Assembly (NCBI RefSeq): GCF_026212465.1
Contig: NC_080050.1
Span: 2,171,501-2,235,500 of the forward strand
DNA from: Amaranthus tricolor
Lineage: Eukaryota > Streptophyta > Magnoliopsida > Caryophyllales > Amaranthaceae
DNA: 64,000 bases
Direction: 5' to 3'
A program made the translations under genes and the position numbers. Shown piece by piece: positions 51,867 to 64,000 of the stretch. The notes beneath the pieces are model-generated. The model searched no databases, was not told where the DNA came from, and saw nothing but the letters and a program-made list of their open reading frames with translations. Position 1 is the first letter of the stretch. Each line of letters opens with the position of its first letter.

Positions 51867-53258
51867 TTAACAGAGGAGGTTGTATCAAGCAACAATGTAA
51901 TAGAGGTACACTTTAGTGTTAAATCTCTTTTATATTGATCGTGAATTTATTAACAATGAATCAACTTTTAGAGGAACTTACCCAGAGTAATTTGAGTAAC
52001 CCGATGACCTGCTATAGATTTTGGACAAAAGTAACATTACTCATCCTCATTTTAATATTTTAATAGTGCTTATAGTCTTTACATATCTTTTACTAACTTC
52101 ATTTTAACATTTTTATATTCCTTATGGTCCCCATATGTTTCCCACTAATTTTATAAAAATATTTTTTATTAGTTGTGGTCCCTATATTTTTTCCACTAAT
52201 TTTCTTTTAATATTTTTTAATATTTATGGTCCTCACTTTTCCTCTATCAAATTTATTATTCAATTAAATAATAAATTCACTATCTAAAAGATTCTATTTT
52301 TCTTAATTCTCTTGAACATTTCTTATTTAAACTTCATTAAGGAACCAAGGAGAATTCAATAAAATAATATATCTATCAATTAAATTTATTTTTTTTTAAT
52401 TTCTATGAGCATTTTTCGTAAGAATATTTACAAAAGGCAACCCATTTATTTTCTTTGTTTTGAAGGGGTTTTCTAAAACTTAAAATTGTAACTCATGACT
52501 AGGGTTATAACTTACACGCATCACTAACATAAAATTTTGAATTTGATTCACTTTGAAAATGTTGATAATGATTCTTTTATTTTGTTATAGATCCGATTAT
52601 AATTTAATTGAGTTTGACTTGATGTTTAATTTTAATTAATTAGATAGACAATGTTTATTGTTTAGACTCTACTAAAAAAGCTTATCAATAAACTTAAGAA
52701 TAATTATCATTTTTATTTTATATTAATTTTAATTTTTAAATATATAATTAGTGTAAATTTGTTGATAGGTTTTCTAATTGTAAACTTGTTACTTAACATT
52801 TTTACAATAAATTGGAAAATTTTCAACTAGTTATTTATAAATAATTATGTTATGATAATAAAATATTATAATTCAAACTAAAACTTTATTGGTAATTCTT
52901 GAGTTAAATTGAATTTTATAATTAAGTTTTTTAAGTTGTAAACTAAGTCTTAACTAATTTGATTTTGATTTAACTCACTGTATGAATATCACTAATTTTG
53001 TTTAATTTATTAAAATCAATTCAATTGAACTAATTGAAACTATTCATTTCGTTTTATGATCACCAAAACTAGTAATAACCCAATAATATAAATTAGTAAT
53101 ATAAGCTTTTTATTTTAAAAGTATTTTAATTTTATAGGTTATTTTTGTTGTTTGTAAAGTGCACAAACGACTTTATTGACTGCCGCAAACCAATTTAAAG
53201 GTGAACCAATGATAGTAAAATGTGAATTAATGACGGGCCACAGCTAGAATTCTAGTTA
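51867..53258. other. AT-rich intergenic DNA, no gene seen
   Basis: At 52030-52330 a run of related segments (TTTTAATATTTTTAATAT.., GGTCCCCATATGTTTCCCAC, GGTCCCTATATTTTTTCCAC) repeats imperfectly every 50-65 bp, probably an old tandem repeat or MITE interior. Confidence 0.45.
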
Positions 53259-53519
53259 CTTCCTCTGTTCCATATTAGTTGTAATATTGGCAAAAATAAC
53301 ATTATTTATTCATCACTCTTAATTTGTGATAGTTTTTAATCTATAAGTTAAAATATAGTCAAGTGAGATCTTGTTTGATTCATCTCATTGCAATGATTAT
53401 CAATGTCAAATTTTTATAATTTTTTATTATACATAATTAGAGATATTAAGGATTGAATTAGTGCATTGGACTGCGTGAAAAAACAAATGTTGCAAGTAAA
53501 TTAGAACGGAAGAAATAAG
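53259..53519. mobile_element. Stowaway-like MITE
   Basis: The left end CTTCCTCTGTTCCATATTAG and the right end (reverse complement CTTATTTCTTCCGTTCTAAT) are imperfectly inverted with TA at both sides. The core has AAGTGAGATCTTGTTTGATT and an opposed ATTGAATTAGTGCATTGGAC. Confidence 0.65.
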
Positions 53520-53608
53520 TAAGGTTGTAGAGGGACCGACCCTATTGTATGGATAGTGTTTAGATTATCATATTTTCTTTCTAATCCATCTATTTTACTT
53601 TATTATAA

Positions 53609-54422
53609 AGGAAATTCCATATGGTAGCATCTAATTTTCATGAAATGCTAGTGAAAATATTTTTGTAAGAATTTTCCACATGGTAACATTTTATTTATGT
53701 ACTATCTAACTGCCGTAGCATTTTCCGTTAAATTCTTGCAAATTTCCATTTAATTCACCATTTTGTAAAAATTTTCCACATGGTAGCATCCAGATGATGC
53801 TGTCAAATGTTTAATTTACCATTTCAACGTTTAATTCACCGTTAACTCATCAACGCTCTCAAATGTTGCAACAATTCTGTTTTCATTCAAATTGGTGGCA
53901 TTATAAAGTTCAAAGGTACATTTTAAGCACTAATATATAATTCAAAAGGTGCATTTTAAAAGTTCAAAATGTGCATAAGCACTAATATGATGTACTTAAT
54001 AAGGATTATGAAGTTCAAAAGGTGCATTTCAAGCAGATACATATGTAGTTAACTACTATCATCAAAGTTCAAAGGTGCATTTCAAACACTAATATATAAA
54101 AAAAATCAAGACTACATTTAAGATGTTTTTGAAGATGATGGCTTAGAAGTTGTCCTTTTACCCTTTGTCAGAGCACTAATACATTTAAACAGTGAATTAA
54201 ACTTAACATGGTGAATTAAAACATTTGAGAGCATAAACTAGATGCTACCATATAGAAAAATCTTACAAAATGGTAAATTATACGAAAACTAATAAGAATT
54301 TAACGAAAAATGCTACGGCAGTTAGATAGTTCATAAACTGGTTGCTACCATGTGAAATTTTTTTACAAAAGTACTACGACTGGCGTTTTATGAAAGTTGG
54401 ATACTAACATGTGAAATTTCTC
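53609..54422. mobile_element. Long-TIR MULE-like element (814 bp), non-autonomous
   Basis: The left arm (AGGAAATTCCATATGGTAGC ... TATCTAACTGCCGTAGCATT ... CCATTTTGTAAAAATTTTCC) is repeated in reverse complement on the right over about 220-240 bp. A perfect 9-bp duplication TTATTATAA flanks it at 53600-53608 and 54423-54431. The centre has four imperfect repeats of AAGTTCAAAGGTGCATTT and no transposase frame. The ends are related to those at 10614 and 58937. Confidence 0.88.
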
Positions 54423-54431
54423 TTATTATAA

Positions 54432-56914
54432 TTATCATTTACGAAAGTCTCATTAATTAATGTTATTTTATATATTTTATTAATATCATCAACCCAATTA
54501 AAAAGTCTCATAATTTCTTTATTATTGTGTAATAAAAATATTGATAACTTCTTAATAGAAAATTTTAGTTAATCACTGTTATTTATAAATAACCATAAAA
54601 AGACAAAAATAAAACTTATAAATTAATTAAAATAAAAAAGAAAAAATTATAAAAATAATGGACCTATGACATACTGCCACATACAGTGATTTACAATAGT
54701 GTTTTGCGAACGACTAATATCTGATAGCTGATAGCTGATTACAATGGCTGATTTGACCAGTCGATTTTAATTTGTTTGACTAGCTGATTTTAAACCCGTT
54801 GCTATAAGTAGTGGAGCACCTTGTTCAAAAATAGCTTATTCGTAGCAATAAGTTGTTTCGACAAACTAATATATCAAATATTAGCATTGGTTGATTTGAT
54901 CATCCAATTCTTTAATTATATCACAATAAGTTAAAATTACCTAATAAACTATTTTGTCAAACGGTCCTTTTAACCACTAGAGCTTATTTCTTGAGGATCT
55001 GAGAAATGAAATATTTCCACCATTCTATAATACTTGCTACTGAGTATGACATATTGTACAGAAAAATGTCATAATTAATGGCAAGTATTATGGAATGGAT
55101 GAAGTATTGGTTAGTGTAATGTGGATGGTGTAGTGTTACACGTAGCCTAGCAGTAGATATTGGGAGTAGAGTATGTAGGAGTAAGAGAAGGAATTTGGAA
55201 TTAGGATTATTTGCATTTCCAAGTTCCAGCTGCTTCCATTAACTTTATCTTAATAATGTCTTATACTCATACACGTAAGGCTGGCCCACAACAATGTGAC
55301 ACTCCATTTTTTATTCTATGGCCTACTTTTTGTTTTATACTTACTATCATCATCCTTGTCACTTTTATCATCTTTCCTTGTTTACCTTCTTAATGTAATG
55401 TTGGAGTGTATGGTAGTATTTGTTTGAATTTTTGGTCGACTTTGGTTTTGGATATTGAAAGTCTGTATGATATAATGTTATGATTCAAATCTCATCAATT
55501 ACTTTTTATTTAAAGTGGAATATTCAGTATTAAGTGTGAAAAGGTTATGAGTTGCATTTATAATTTTAGTGTGAGGAGGTTATGAGGAGCATTAAGTGTC
55601 AGGAGGTTATGAGTTACATTTATACTTTTAGTCGATTAGGTTCGTGAGGGGGAGCGAGTTTGAATATATGATATATTTTGAAATTTCAATCATTAGCTTA
55701 ATTTTTTTATTGAGTTGGTTTCTTGACAATATTATTTCAATGGTTTGAGAAAATTAAGAAAATAAATAAAGTGTTATCTATGAAAAGGTGAGAGAAATGT
55801 GTGATTGAAATGAAAAAATAAAATAAATGTGTAAATGAGAATAAAAAAGGAGTGTGGATCATGACTAAAAATAAATTTGGCAAATTTAATTAGACAAACT
55901 TAAAAAAAATTGAGCAAATTTTATGTCACGGAGGGAGTAGCTAGTACCTTACATTATCTATGCCCTTTGTCGAACCAAATTTGTCTATAGGTATTTGATA
56001 TAAAAAAAAAACAGACAACATTAAATATGTAGGCGTGTAGGGTAGTGAAAAATATGTGAATAAAATTATAAAACAAGTTAAATATGCGGATGAAAATTTA
56101 AAACAAAATATAAATTATGATAAAAATAGCTAGAATTAAGACAAATATAGTAAGATACACTAAAAAAAGAAAATACTCAACTATAGATATGTACTTTTTT
56201 TATCTAATTTGATTGATATTTGCTAAGTTACAAGAAAAAGTCTTATATAAACTTGATTGATACTAATTTAGCGTCTATCAACCTTATAAGGTTCAAAAAT
56301 AGTATGATTTTCCACTTGAAAAATATATTAAGTATAATTATTTGAGAAATATTTGCTATTTTTCTAGTTTGTACACATTAAAATAATATGAATTAAGTTA
56401 CTACAAAACTTTTGCAAATTATAATCTGTAAATTTAAACTGAAAATGGCCAAATTGATAAATTAAAAATATGGTTAAATAAGACTATTTGGTGGAAATGT
56501 TTTGATCTAATTGTTCTAATCCATTTTTTCAATTTTCACATTCTTTTTTTTTATCAAGACTTATAATATTTCTGGTCAATTTTTATATTCTGTGTTTACA
56601 TTTTATCTACACCTAAAATCGATACTTTTTAATAATAACAAAATACTCCTATTTTATAAGAAATTTATGACCTATCAAAATTTAACTCCGATTTGAAATT
56701 AGTCTAAAATTCGACCAAGAAGTAGCGGGTTATAACCCAAAATAGCCTTACCTGAAAAAACGAAAAAAATCGAGTGAAACAATATAAATAAATCGAATCG
56801 GACACTAATTACTTGATGTTTTCAACCTTGTTAGGTCCATATCATCAGTTTTAGTCAAGACTCGAGATCCATTACATTTCTGCCGGTGGCAGTAAATCAA
56901 CATTTCTTTGTTAT

Positions 56915-56916
<2 letters not shown>
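54432..56916. other. Intergenic DNA with MITE remnants
   Basis: A hAT-MITE-like part at about 54690-54970 has GATAGCTGATAGCTGATTAC, CAGTCGATTTTAATTTG and CAATAAGTTGTTTCGAC. A segment at 55460-55730 resembles 3305-3540. A half Stowaway-like element at about 55740-55940 ends GTCACGGAGGGAGTA. No gene was recognised; a short frame at 55211-55393 shows no family resemblance. Confidence 0.45.

Positions 56917-56957
<41 letters not shown>
56917..56957. repeat. Poly-T run, 41 bp
   Basis: Uninterrupted T. It could be the tail of a minus-strand retroposed copy, but no recognisable body adjoins it. Confidence 0.9.
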
Positions 56958-56963
<6 letters not shown>

Positions 56964-58936
56964 TAAGATAGATTAAAAGAAGGGAAAAATCAAATAAAAA
57001 TTGAACTTAAAATTTTTGTATGAGGAATGGTAGTTCTAGAAAATCTTTTACTTAGGTTTTAAGGGCTTACTAGCCGATAGAAACATCTCCATCCTATTCC
57101 TCCCCATATCAATGGAAGAAAACAACTTTGGTGATAAGAATTTTATGAAAAAGACCATTTTTTTTTCAGATTCTCATAAATTCATAATTACTAAAAATGG
57201 ACCTTTCAATTCTTAGAAAGTCATTCCTTCAAAATAAAAATTCTTAGAAAGTCATTAACCCTTTTTTCGATGGTGTATAATACTTCATACATTCTAGATT
57301 TGTTTTTTTAAATATAATTATCATCAAATCCTAAGTTATCTAAAATAATCCAATTTTTGTTCAAAAGTAATCTTAAAGTTAATTAAAATTCTCATATTTG
57401 AGTAACTAAATTTTAATTTCCCACAATACTATTCACATAGGATTAGATTTATTGTCGAAAGTAGGGCAATATAAAACCGTTCTAGTAGTTCTATCTTTTT
57501 AGAAAACAATTGATTATTACCGGTTCTAATTTACTAGAAAAATTTAGTTCTCATCTACTAAAACAAATAAAACTATTGATGAGAATCATGAGTTGACCTA
57601 TTGATTATAAGCTTTTCTTTTTTAAACTTTTGTCAGGGATTCAATTCTAAGCAATTTGAACTTCTTATTTGAAGTCGTTTTATCAATAAAGTTATCCTTT
57701 TTGTTTATGTCACCAACGTATTTCTTACATTTGTTTTTTTGTTTAATCCTTCATTTCTCTATATTCAATTCTTAAAATTTAACAGAATTCTTTAATAGCA
57801 AATTCATTAAACAAATAGAAAATAAATCAATAAAAAAAAACTCTTATATAAGAAGATCATATCTCAAACATACACATTAACTTAATTATAATATTTTAAC
57901 ATATTTATTTCGGTTTCACATATTCAATACTCTTTCTAATTAATCATATACATTTCTTGACATTAATTAGATCAAAACACAGAAGAGTGTGTACAAAAGT
58001 CACATGCAATATGTTGTACATGCAATTCAAGTTGGCAATACAAACCAAAAAATCAAACAAAAACACTGACTCTACTACATTCAGCTACCTATCTATTGAT
58101 GAAAATGATGTAACATACTCCATACTCCATAGAGATGCTTTTTATTAGGGCTATTATTCGGTTTATTGAGTCAATTTCAGATTAGGTATTTTGAGTCGAT
58201 TTAAAATCAAATTTTACGTTCATTTTGAATTTTACATAACTACAAATATATTTTAAAAAGACAAATTAAATCAAATTCAATTATAAAATCAAAAATATAT
58301 CAAATATCGAATCGATTTTAAACTATTATTTTTTTTTATTGATATAGTCCAAACTATATAAAAGCAATTTAGTGCTTTATTAAAGAGGGGCCATGCCAGA
58401 AATTCGTTTGTTTCATGTCATGAAACAAGGTGGCCCTGATTCTGAATTAACATCTTATCTAATACTTCTTTTACACATCAACTTATCCTAAAAAGTACTA
58501 CTAAAATATAAAACCGCTGAAACAACTGATAACTGATAAATAATTAAAATGACTAATTTAATTTCATTAGTTAATTTTGAACGACACGTTATTAAGAGCA
58601 ACTTATTTAGAAACATAAGTAATTGATTTAAAATAATAAGTTAGTGCAAATTGGTAACACTAGCATTAATAATTATTGTTGTCTTTGATTGTTTTTCTAA
58701 TTCAAACGTAATTTTGTTCAATTTTTTTACTTAACGCATAAAGAAGAATCCCATTGACAATGGTTTATGATATTTGGCTAAATAGGGAATTTATATAAGA
58801 TTGACAATCATGATAATACTTCCTAAAATACTTGCCCTTTCTTATGGTTAAAGTTAGGTATGTATCTACTATATACGGATAATATACTAACGCCGTTAAT
58901 CTAATGATACAAATTCTAATCATATATTTATTTTTG
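56958..58936. other. AT-rich intergenic DNA, no gene seen
   Basis: An imperfect direct repeat around AATTCTTAGAAAGTCATT occurs at 57209 and 57238. A hAT-MITE-like segment may lie at 58510-58650 (CTGAAACAACTGATAACTGA). Nothing else was recognised. Confidence 0.45.
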
Positions 58937-59271
58937 GAAATTTCATAAGCTAATCTATAATTTTTTGTTTTTTTACGTGGTAGATAAATTTTTTATTTAA
59001 TTTACGTGGTGATTTTAATTTTCTGATTTCTTTTCGTGGTAGACAAAAAGAAAGTTTTTGTTAACTTTACGCTTATTTTTTACTCAATGTAATGATATTT
59101 TTTTCAAAAAAACAAAGTGAACATCTTAATTGACCATATATATTTCGAAATCCATTCGAAATAAGTACTTAATTTGACCAAAAACTTAACATTTTGTCTA
59201 CCACATGAAAAAATTAAAAATTCAAAGTCGTGAAAAAGTTAAAAACTCAGGGTTACCAAGTAGAATTTCTC
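58937..59271. mobile_element. MULE-like MITE (335 bp)
   Basis: The left end GAAATTTCATAAGC and the right end in reverse complement GAGAAATTCTACTTGGTAAC are related. Inner blocks TCGTGGTAGACAAAAAG and CTTAACATTTTGTCTACCAC are inverted. The flanks TTATTTTTG (58928-58936) and TTATTTTTT (59272-59280) match at 8 of 9 positions. Interior blocks are shared with 10614-10971. Confidence 0.72.
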
Positions 59272-59344
59272 TTATTTTTTCATTCAAAAATCCTTAAATT
59301 AAGAAGACAAATTACATCAAATCAGTAAATATTTATTTTCAATA

Positions 59345-59590
59345 ATATTCCCATGTTCCACAAAATTTGCCTAACTTTTATTTTTAGTCATTTCTATCAA
59401 AATTGCCCTAATTTTATTTTTTATTATCATCCACATTCTTTCCTTGATTTTCATCAACACATTTATTTTTACTTATTCATCTCATCCCCACAATTCTCTC
59501 ACTTTCCCATAAAATATCACTTTACATATTTTTCTTAATTTTTCTCACCAATTCTAAATGACATAATTTTTATGGAATAGAGAGAGTATT
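59345..59590. mobile_element. Stowaway-like MITE remnant
   Basis: CCCATGTTCCACAAAATTTG at the left and TTTTTATGGAATAGAGAGAG at the right are imperfectly inverted. The inside resembles 38306-38505 and 40455-40625. A 60-codon frame in it is a by-product of its pyrimidine richness. Confidence 0.5.
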
Positions 59591-59904
59591 ATGCAAGATA
59601 TTTTTTACTATAAAGATAAAAATATTTAATTTAATTTATTTATATATAAGAAGCTAATAATAATGATTGAATTAAGAATTTGTAGCTTTATAAATAAACT
59701 ACTTTATAGGATATACTATTGCCACCCCTTCTAGTTCAATATATACAATTCTAAAATTTTCATATTCCTTTAATTTTGCAATTGATCTTTCTATTTCATA
59801 TTCATTTAATTTTGCGATTGATCTTTCTAAATATAGTAGAAAAACAATTATGGAAAGCCAGATAGCACATAGGATACAATATGAACCACAACTAATCTCT
59901 TGAG

Positions 59905-60140
59905 AAATTGTTTTTTTGAGAGACATATTTCAAGCCCAACCCATTAAAGATTAATGCTTACTTACCTTATTCTTAATGATTACTTACATTATTCTTAATA
60001 CTTACTTAAAGTATTTTTAATGCCTACTTTTAATATTTTAAATGTCTACTTAAAATATTTTTTAAAAAAATATAATGGATTAGCCTAATTAGAAATGGTC
60101 TTTCAAAGAGACCGTCTTTCACAAGAATTTGCGTGTTAAC
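59905..60140. mobile_element. Palindromic MITE, opposite orientation to 44868-45092
   Basis: Contains GAGAGACATATTTCAAGCCC, AACCCATTAAAGATTAATGC, repeated CTTACTTA/ACTTAAAGTATTTTTAATG motifs, then TAGAAATGGTCTTTCAAAGA and GACCGTCTTTCACAAG. It matches the reverse complement of 44868-45092 along most of its length. Confidence 0.68.
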
Positions 60141-63100
60141 TAATGTGTGCCCACTGTTAAAATATTTGATTTACATTTGCTATATTAATCTCTAATTAAC
60201 TTTCTGTTGTAGATTTAATTATTTGATTGATTAGGCGTCAAACGACAGATCAACAACCTTAATTTGATTGAATTTTGGGTCAAGTTTGCAATTAGTGAAA
60301 GTGAAGCTAGTCTATTATTAAATTAGTAATAATAAAGTAATCTAATTCATGATTATATCATGACCATTAATTGCTACTAGCTTAATTCATTTTTGTGCAA
60401 ATGCACGGATTTTTTTTTAAATGCTTCAATTTGATAAAATATAAATTAATATTATTTTAAGTGAAATATAATTCAATCACTATTGTTCACTTTAATTTCT
60501 ATGAATAAACCAAAATTTATATGATTAATTTAGTTTTTGTCTATTTGTTGCATTGTGATTATGATTCTTAATCATTGAGTTTTTATCTTAACTAAAGAAA
60601 TGGAGCATTAATTTGTGATATCTAAGTTTAGAATAAGATTAATAATCCAAGTTTTTTTAACATGGTAGGCTAAGGGAGAAAGTGTGAGAATAGAACCTAA
60701 AATGTATCCGAAAAAAGTCATAAATACACCAAATGAAATCAATTATCAAATAACATAAGTTATAATAAAATATAAACTTGTTTATTTTAAACTAAGTTCG
60801 CCTACAAATTAATTATTTAATAAGAACTTAAATAATACTATTATTTAGAGATTTAAAAATCAAGTTGGTATAAGTTGAATCTTAGTCCATTTCATTTTCA
60901 AACAACCCTAAATTTGGATTTATTTTCTTCAATTTATTATTTTTGCCATCAAAATTTGAAAAGAATCAAATTTACTATTTTTTTTTCAATTTTAACACAT
61001 CATCGCATGTGATTTTTAGTCAAATATTCTTGGTTTTAGAAAGTGTTAGACAAATGACTTTATTGGTTTTTAACTTTTGACTTTTCTATTAGTCAAAATA
61101 TTCATAAACGAATTTTAAGTCAAAACCAAAATACTACTAAGAATAGCTTTTATTATTGGTTTTGGGTTTTGGCTTTTTATTCAATTTTTCTCTAATAAAC
61201 AACAAACAATAAGTAACAATTAATTTTACCAAACACATTGCTGATGTATCAACCAATATTTCCAACTTATCAAACTAGCTAACAACTTCAGCTTACAGCT
61301 CCAGAATACAAACATTTACCTAACAGACCCTTAATCCATTTTATTTAGCTATTTCCATGTCTTGTGTCTCATATGAAGCAAATGTCAAGTTATGTAATGA
61401 AAATTAGTGGCTTAAAATAACAACTCTAAATTAAATAAATGTATTAACTATATTAATATACTTGATGATTTCAAGGGTCGGCTTGGCAATACTTATAATA
61501 TAAAGTATAATGTGGTGCATCATAAGAAAGGAATAAGTAATAAGCATAGGTAGAACAAAACAAAATAGAGATCCTCATCATATATAATTCATCCATCTTC
61601 ACATGAAATTTGAATCAAAGAAAAAAAAATTTATACTAAACTTGACTTGGGTTCAACCATTGTATAATTCCCTCATTAAAAAAAACAATTTTATGAACAA
61701 ATTTTCAATTTACATAATTGTTAACATCATGCTTATGATATTTCCCATGAATCCATGATTCATGGATGGTTGAACGTCAAATGAAAGACAAGAAATTATA
61801 ACTACTCTTTTTTGTTAAATATTATTTTTTTAATTTGATTGGGTGACATCATAGCATCAATTAGCATCAGCAAAGTAGTCTACAGCACAGAGCCTTATAA
61901 TTAGACGGGTATACTAACTTTATTTATTATTTCAACTAGCGCAAACACATGTATACTATTATATACGAGAGTAAACAAGTAAATAAAGAGCCAAATATTA
62001 TTAGTACTTGTTTCAAAATATGTGAACTAATATGAAAGAAGCTAATGACTTATGCTATACTATCTCTTTTTTAAAAATCTTACTTACGCTGAAAAACTTA
62101 TATATTGACTGGGATAGTAAGTTTAATTAATGGAAAGATTTTATCATATCTAGTATTTTATTTCTTTTTTCTTAAATTGTAAAATCTATAAGATAAAATT
62201 AATTCAAAGACCCCAAAACTCAAATAACCAATACTTTAAATAAAAATATATTGATTTGTTATCATAATAAATTCATGAATTTGTAGTAATCTCCAAAAAT
62301 AATGAATCCGAAGGGCAAAATACATAACTAAGCGGGAATGGACTATCAAATGTTTGAACATTGATGGTTGATTGTTGACCGCCCACTTGTTTTGTTTGAC
62401 TAGCTTGTAACATTGATTTTTTATTGGTCACAAAGCCAATAAACTAAAATTAATAGAAATTCTTGACAAAATTGTTGATTGTTGGTTATTTGACGATTTA
62501 CGTTTTATTATTAATTTGAAATGTAGAAAAGTATTCATTGAACCAAATAAAAGGCCCTTTGATTTAAGTACTACACAATATGTGTGAACTAAAGTAAACA
62601 CAAAACAACTTTGCTACCACTAATCTGTAATATAGAAGTTTATCCTCTATCATATAGAAGTATTATAAATGATTCTAATGTTATTCCACCAGAAACTTTG
62701 TTACGAATATACAATTGTTACATGACTATATATATATATCACACACTATGCTACAAATTTTACTTTTGACTATGCTATGAAATACTAACCAACAACAATT
62801 TTGAGAGCAAAATATACCCCTAACCTGACAGCCCTACATTTTACATTCCCATCTACTCATGGGCAATTTCTAAGATCACGTCTCAGTAATGAGCATTATT
62901 CGAGGGGATCAAATCAGGTCGATTCTTTGTTTAACAAGGGCGACCAAGCGGCAACATCCTTGAACAGGCATTAGAATCGAGGCTATACAGATTCAAAGCT
63001 TCAGGAAGAAGTGAAATTCGATGAAACACGAGGTTTTTTGCAACTTCCAGAAGGTGGCAAAATAGGATCCACACTGAACTTCCGGTGCTTATGCAATGAG

Positions 63101-63164
63101 AAAATAATAGAACAGAGTGAACCACACCGGATTTTGAGTGAAATACAATAGCTTCAACTAATCA
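60141..63164. other. Intergenic DNA, then 3' flank of the WD40 gene
   Basis: A hAT-MITE-like segment at about 61020-61330 has inverted TGACTTTATTGGTTTTTAAC and AAAACCAAAATACTACTAAG blocks and ends with CCAAACACATTGCTGATGT. Another TTTGACTAGCTTGTAAC segment is near 62395. From about 62800 the DNA is less AT-rich and likely contains the 3'UTR of the minus-strand WD40 gene. No further gene was seen. Confidence 0.45.
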
Positions 63165-64000
63165 CTATTCACGCAAACTGTTCAGCTGGACCATTTTTAC
63201 TAAACCATCTCCTCCGCAAGTAAGAAAACCATCCGAAATAACTTGAATATCTGTGACACCAACCTGCAACGTCAAGATGTAATTAGTGGAGTAAATATGG
63301 CTCCATATAACTTCCGCCAGCTTCAAAAGTTGCTACATAGAGGCGTTCCTAGCATATCAGGAGATTTATGAGATGGTGAGAGGGAGGTAAAAGAAGCCCA
63401 AGTGTGAAGAGGGAGAGAAAAACGAAAACATCATGCCAAAAAAGGAATTTTTTGGGTACTAGGATGAGACTTGAGGATCCCTTCATGACAAAGGGGGAGG
63501 GGAAATTCATCTTTCCTGTATGTGGTGGGAATCCGACCACTATCACAACGATAAAAAAAAATAACCTTCAACAACTAGGCCAACCCATGAAATATTCTTA
63601 AAACAAAAAAAAGAAGCTTGTGCAATAATTTAAATATTTAATATGCTATATGCATAAGTCTTTAGAAACATGTAAGCTTACCCTAGAGACTCCTCCGAAA
63701 CTTTGGGAATTACGCTGGAGAAAGGTATGTCTCTCATGTAATCTTGGCCAATGAAAGACTAAGCTAGCATTCTTAGCATCCCAAAGTTTAACATCTCCAT
63801 CCTTGCTTCCAGTCAAGAAAAAGCTTGTATTTGGTATCGTTGAAATCTTGGTGACGCTCCCTTTAGCATATATAAGTCATAACATTATAAACATATTGAC
63901 TGTTGAGCATGATAGAATTGCAAAAATCAGGGGAGTGGAGAAATCAAATTATACCTGAGTGAGCCTTTGGTATATACCACAGCATTCCATGTCGATTTTG
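63165..64000 (-). CDS. C-terminal part of a DMXL/Rabconnectin-3-like (Rav1-type) WD40 protein, incomplete
   Basis: Three minus-strand exons are in the window: beyond 64000 to 63955, 63860-63682 and 63263-63165, with TAG at 63165-63167. Junction phases agree. The exons read NRHGMLWYIPKAHSG, then SVTKISTIPNTSFFLTGSKD GDVKLWDAK (a WD repeat ending in KLWD) with HWPRLHERHTFLQ, then VGVTDIQVISDGFLTCGGDG LVKMVQLN (last repeat). This is the end of the very large plant transducin/WD40 proteins related to yeast Rav1 and animal DmX-like proteins, which help assemble and regulate the vacuolar H+-ATPase. The Arabidopsis copy is, from memory, At2g46560. The rest of the gene, probably several kilobases, lies to the right. 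The V-ATPase role is inferred from yeast and animal relatives. Confidence 0.88.

Noticed and set aside
62931..63125. 64-codon frame downstream of the WD40 stop codon
   Set aside because: The WD40 frame ends at 63165-63167 with conserved sequence; the frame lies in the probable 3'UTR and resembles nothing known.

Overview
The window is plant nuclear DNA, about 64 kb, very AT-rich. It has short exons with GT/AG introns and long intergenic stretches full of microsatellites, MITEs and broken retrotransposons. The gene set and the many short palindromic repeats with GAGACGGTCTC-like ends suggest a eudicot, possibly Caryophyllales (beet, spinach or amaranth relatives). That placement is inference.

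Five protein-coding genes were rebuilt exon by exon. (1) 12927-16550 (+): a 14-exon class-B auxin response factor of the ARF9/ARF11/ARF18 type, 659 aa. (2) 32940-39492 (+): a two-exon DUF688-type protein, 255 aa, with a 5.8 kb intron. (3) 42258-44678 (-): a three-exon 64-aa membrane protein that looks like the plant B9/NDUFA3 subunit of mitochondrial complex I. (4) 46861-49652 (-): a two-exon 446-aa plant-specific coiled-coil protein with a C-terminal membrane segment and a probable 5'UTR intron reaching about 51.2 kb. (5) 63165 to beyond 64000 (-): the last three exons of a DMXL/Rabconnectin-3-like (Rav1-type) WD40 protein. From memory, the same order occurs in Arabidopsis around At2g46530-At2g46560, so this looks like an old conserved gene block inflated by repeats.

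Layout: 1-12.2 kb holds no intact gene. It contains a hairpin, a Stowaway-like MITE, 72-bp tandem repeats, the 3' end of an RTE-type LINE, a 1.08-kb foldback element with two inverted tRNA-Ile-like sequences at its centre, long TA microsatellites and a GC-rich leader-like island. 12.2-16.7 kb is the ARF gene. 16.7-32.9 kb is repeat-rich intergenic DNA, including LTR-like sequences at 23.8-24.9 kb and a deleted Ty3/gypsy element with intact target-site duplications at 27.6-29.5 kb. 32.9-51.5 kb contains genes 2 to 4. 51.5-63.1 kb is again intergenic, with a 814-bp long-TIR MULE-like element and several smaller MITEs. 63.2 kb to the end is the WD40 gene.

The genes share no evident pathway; the block is held by synteny, not by an operon. 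No CRISPR array, operon-like or defence-like system was found. The most unusual structures are the tRNA-centred foldback element and a MULE-type MITE family found in introns of two genes, one copy of which is expanded into three 148-149-bp tandem units.
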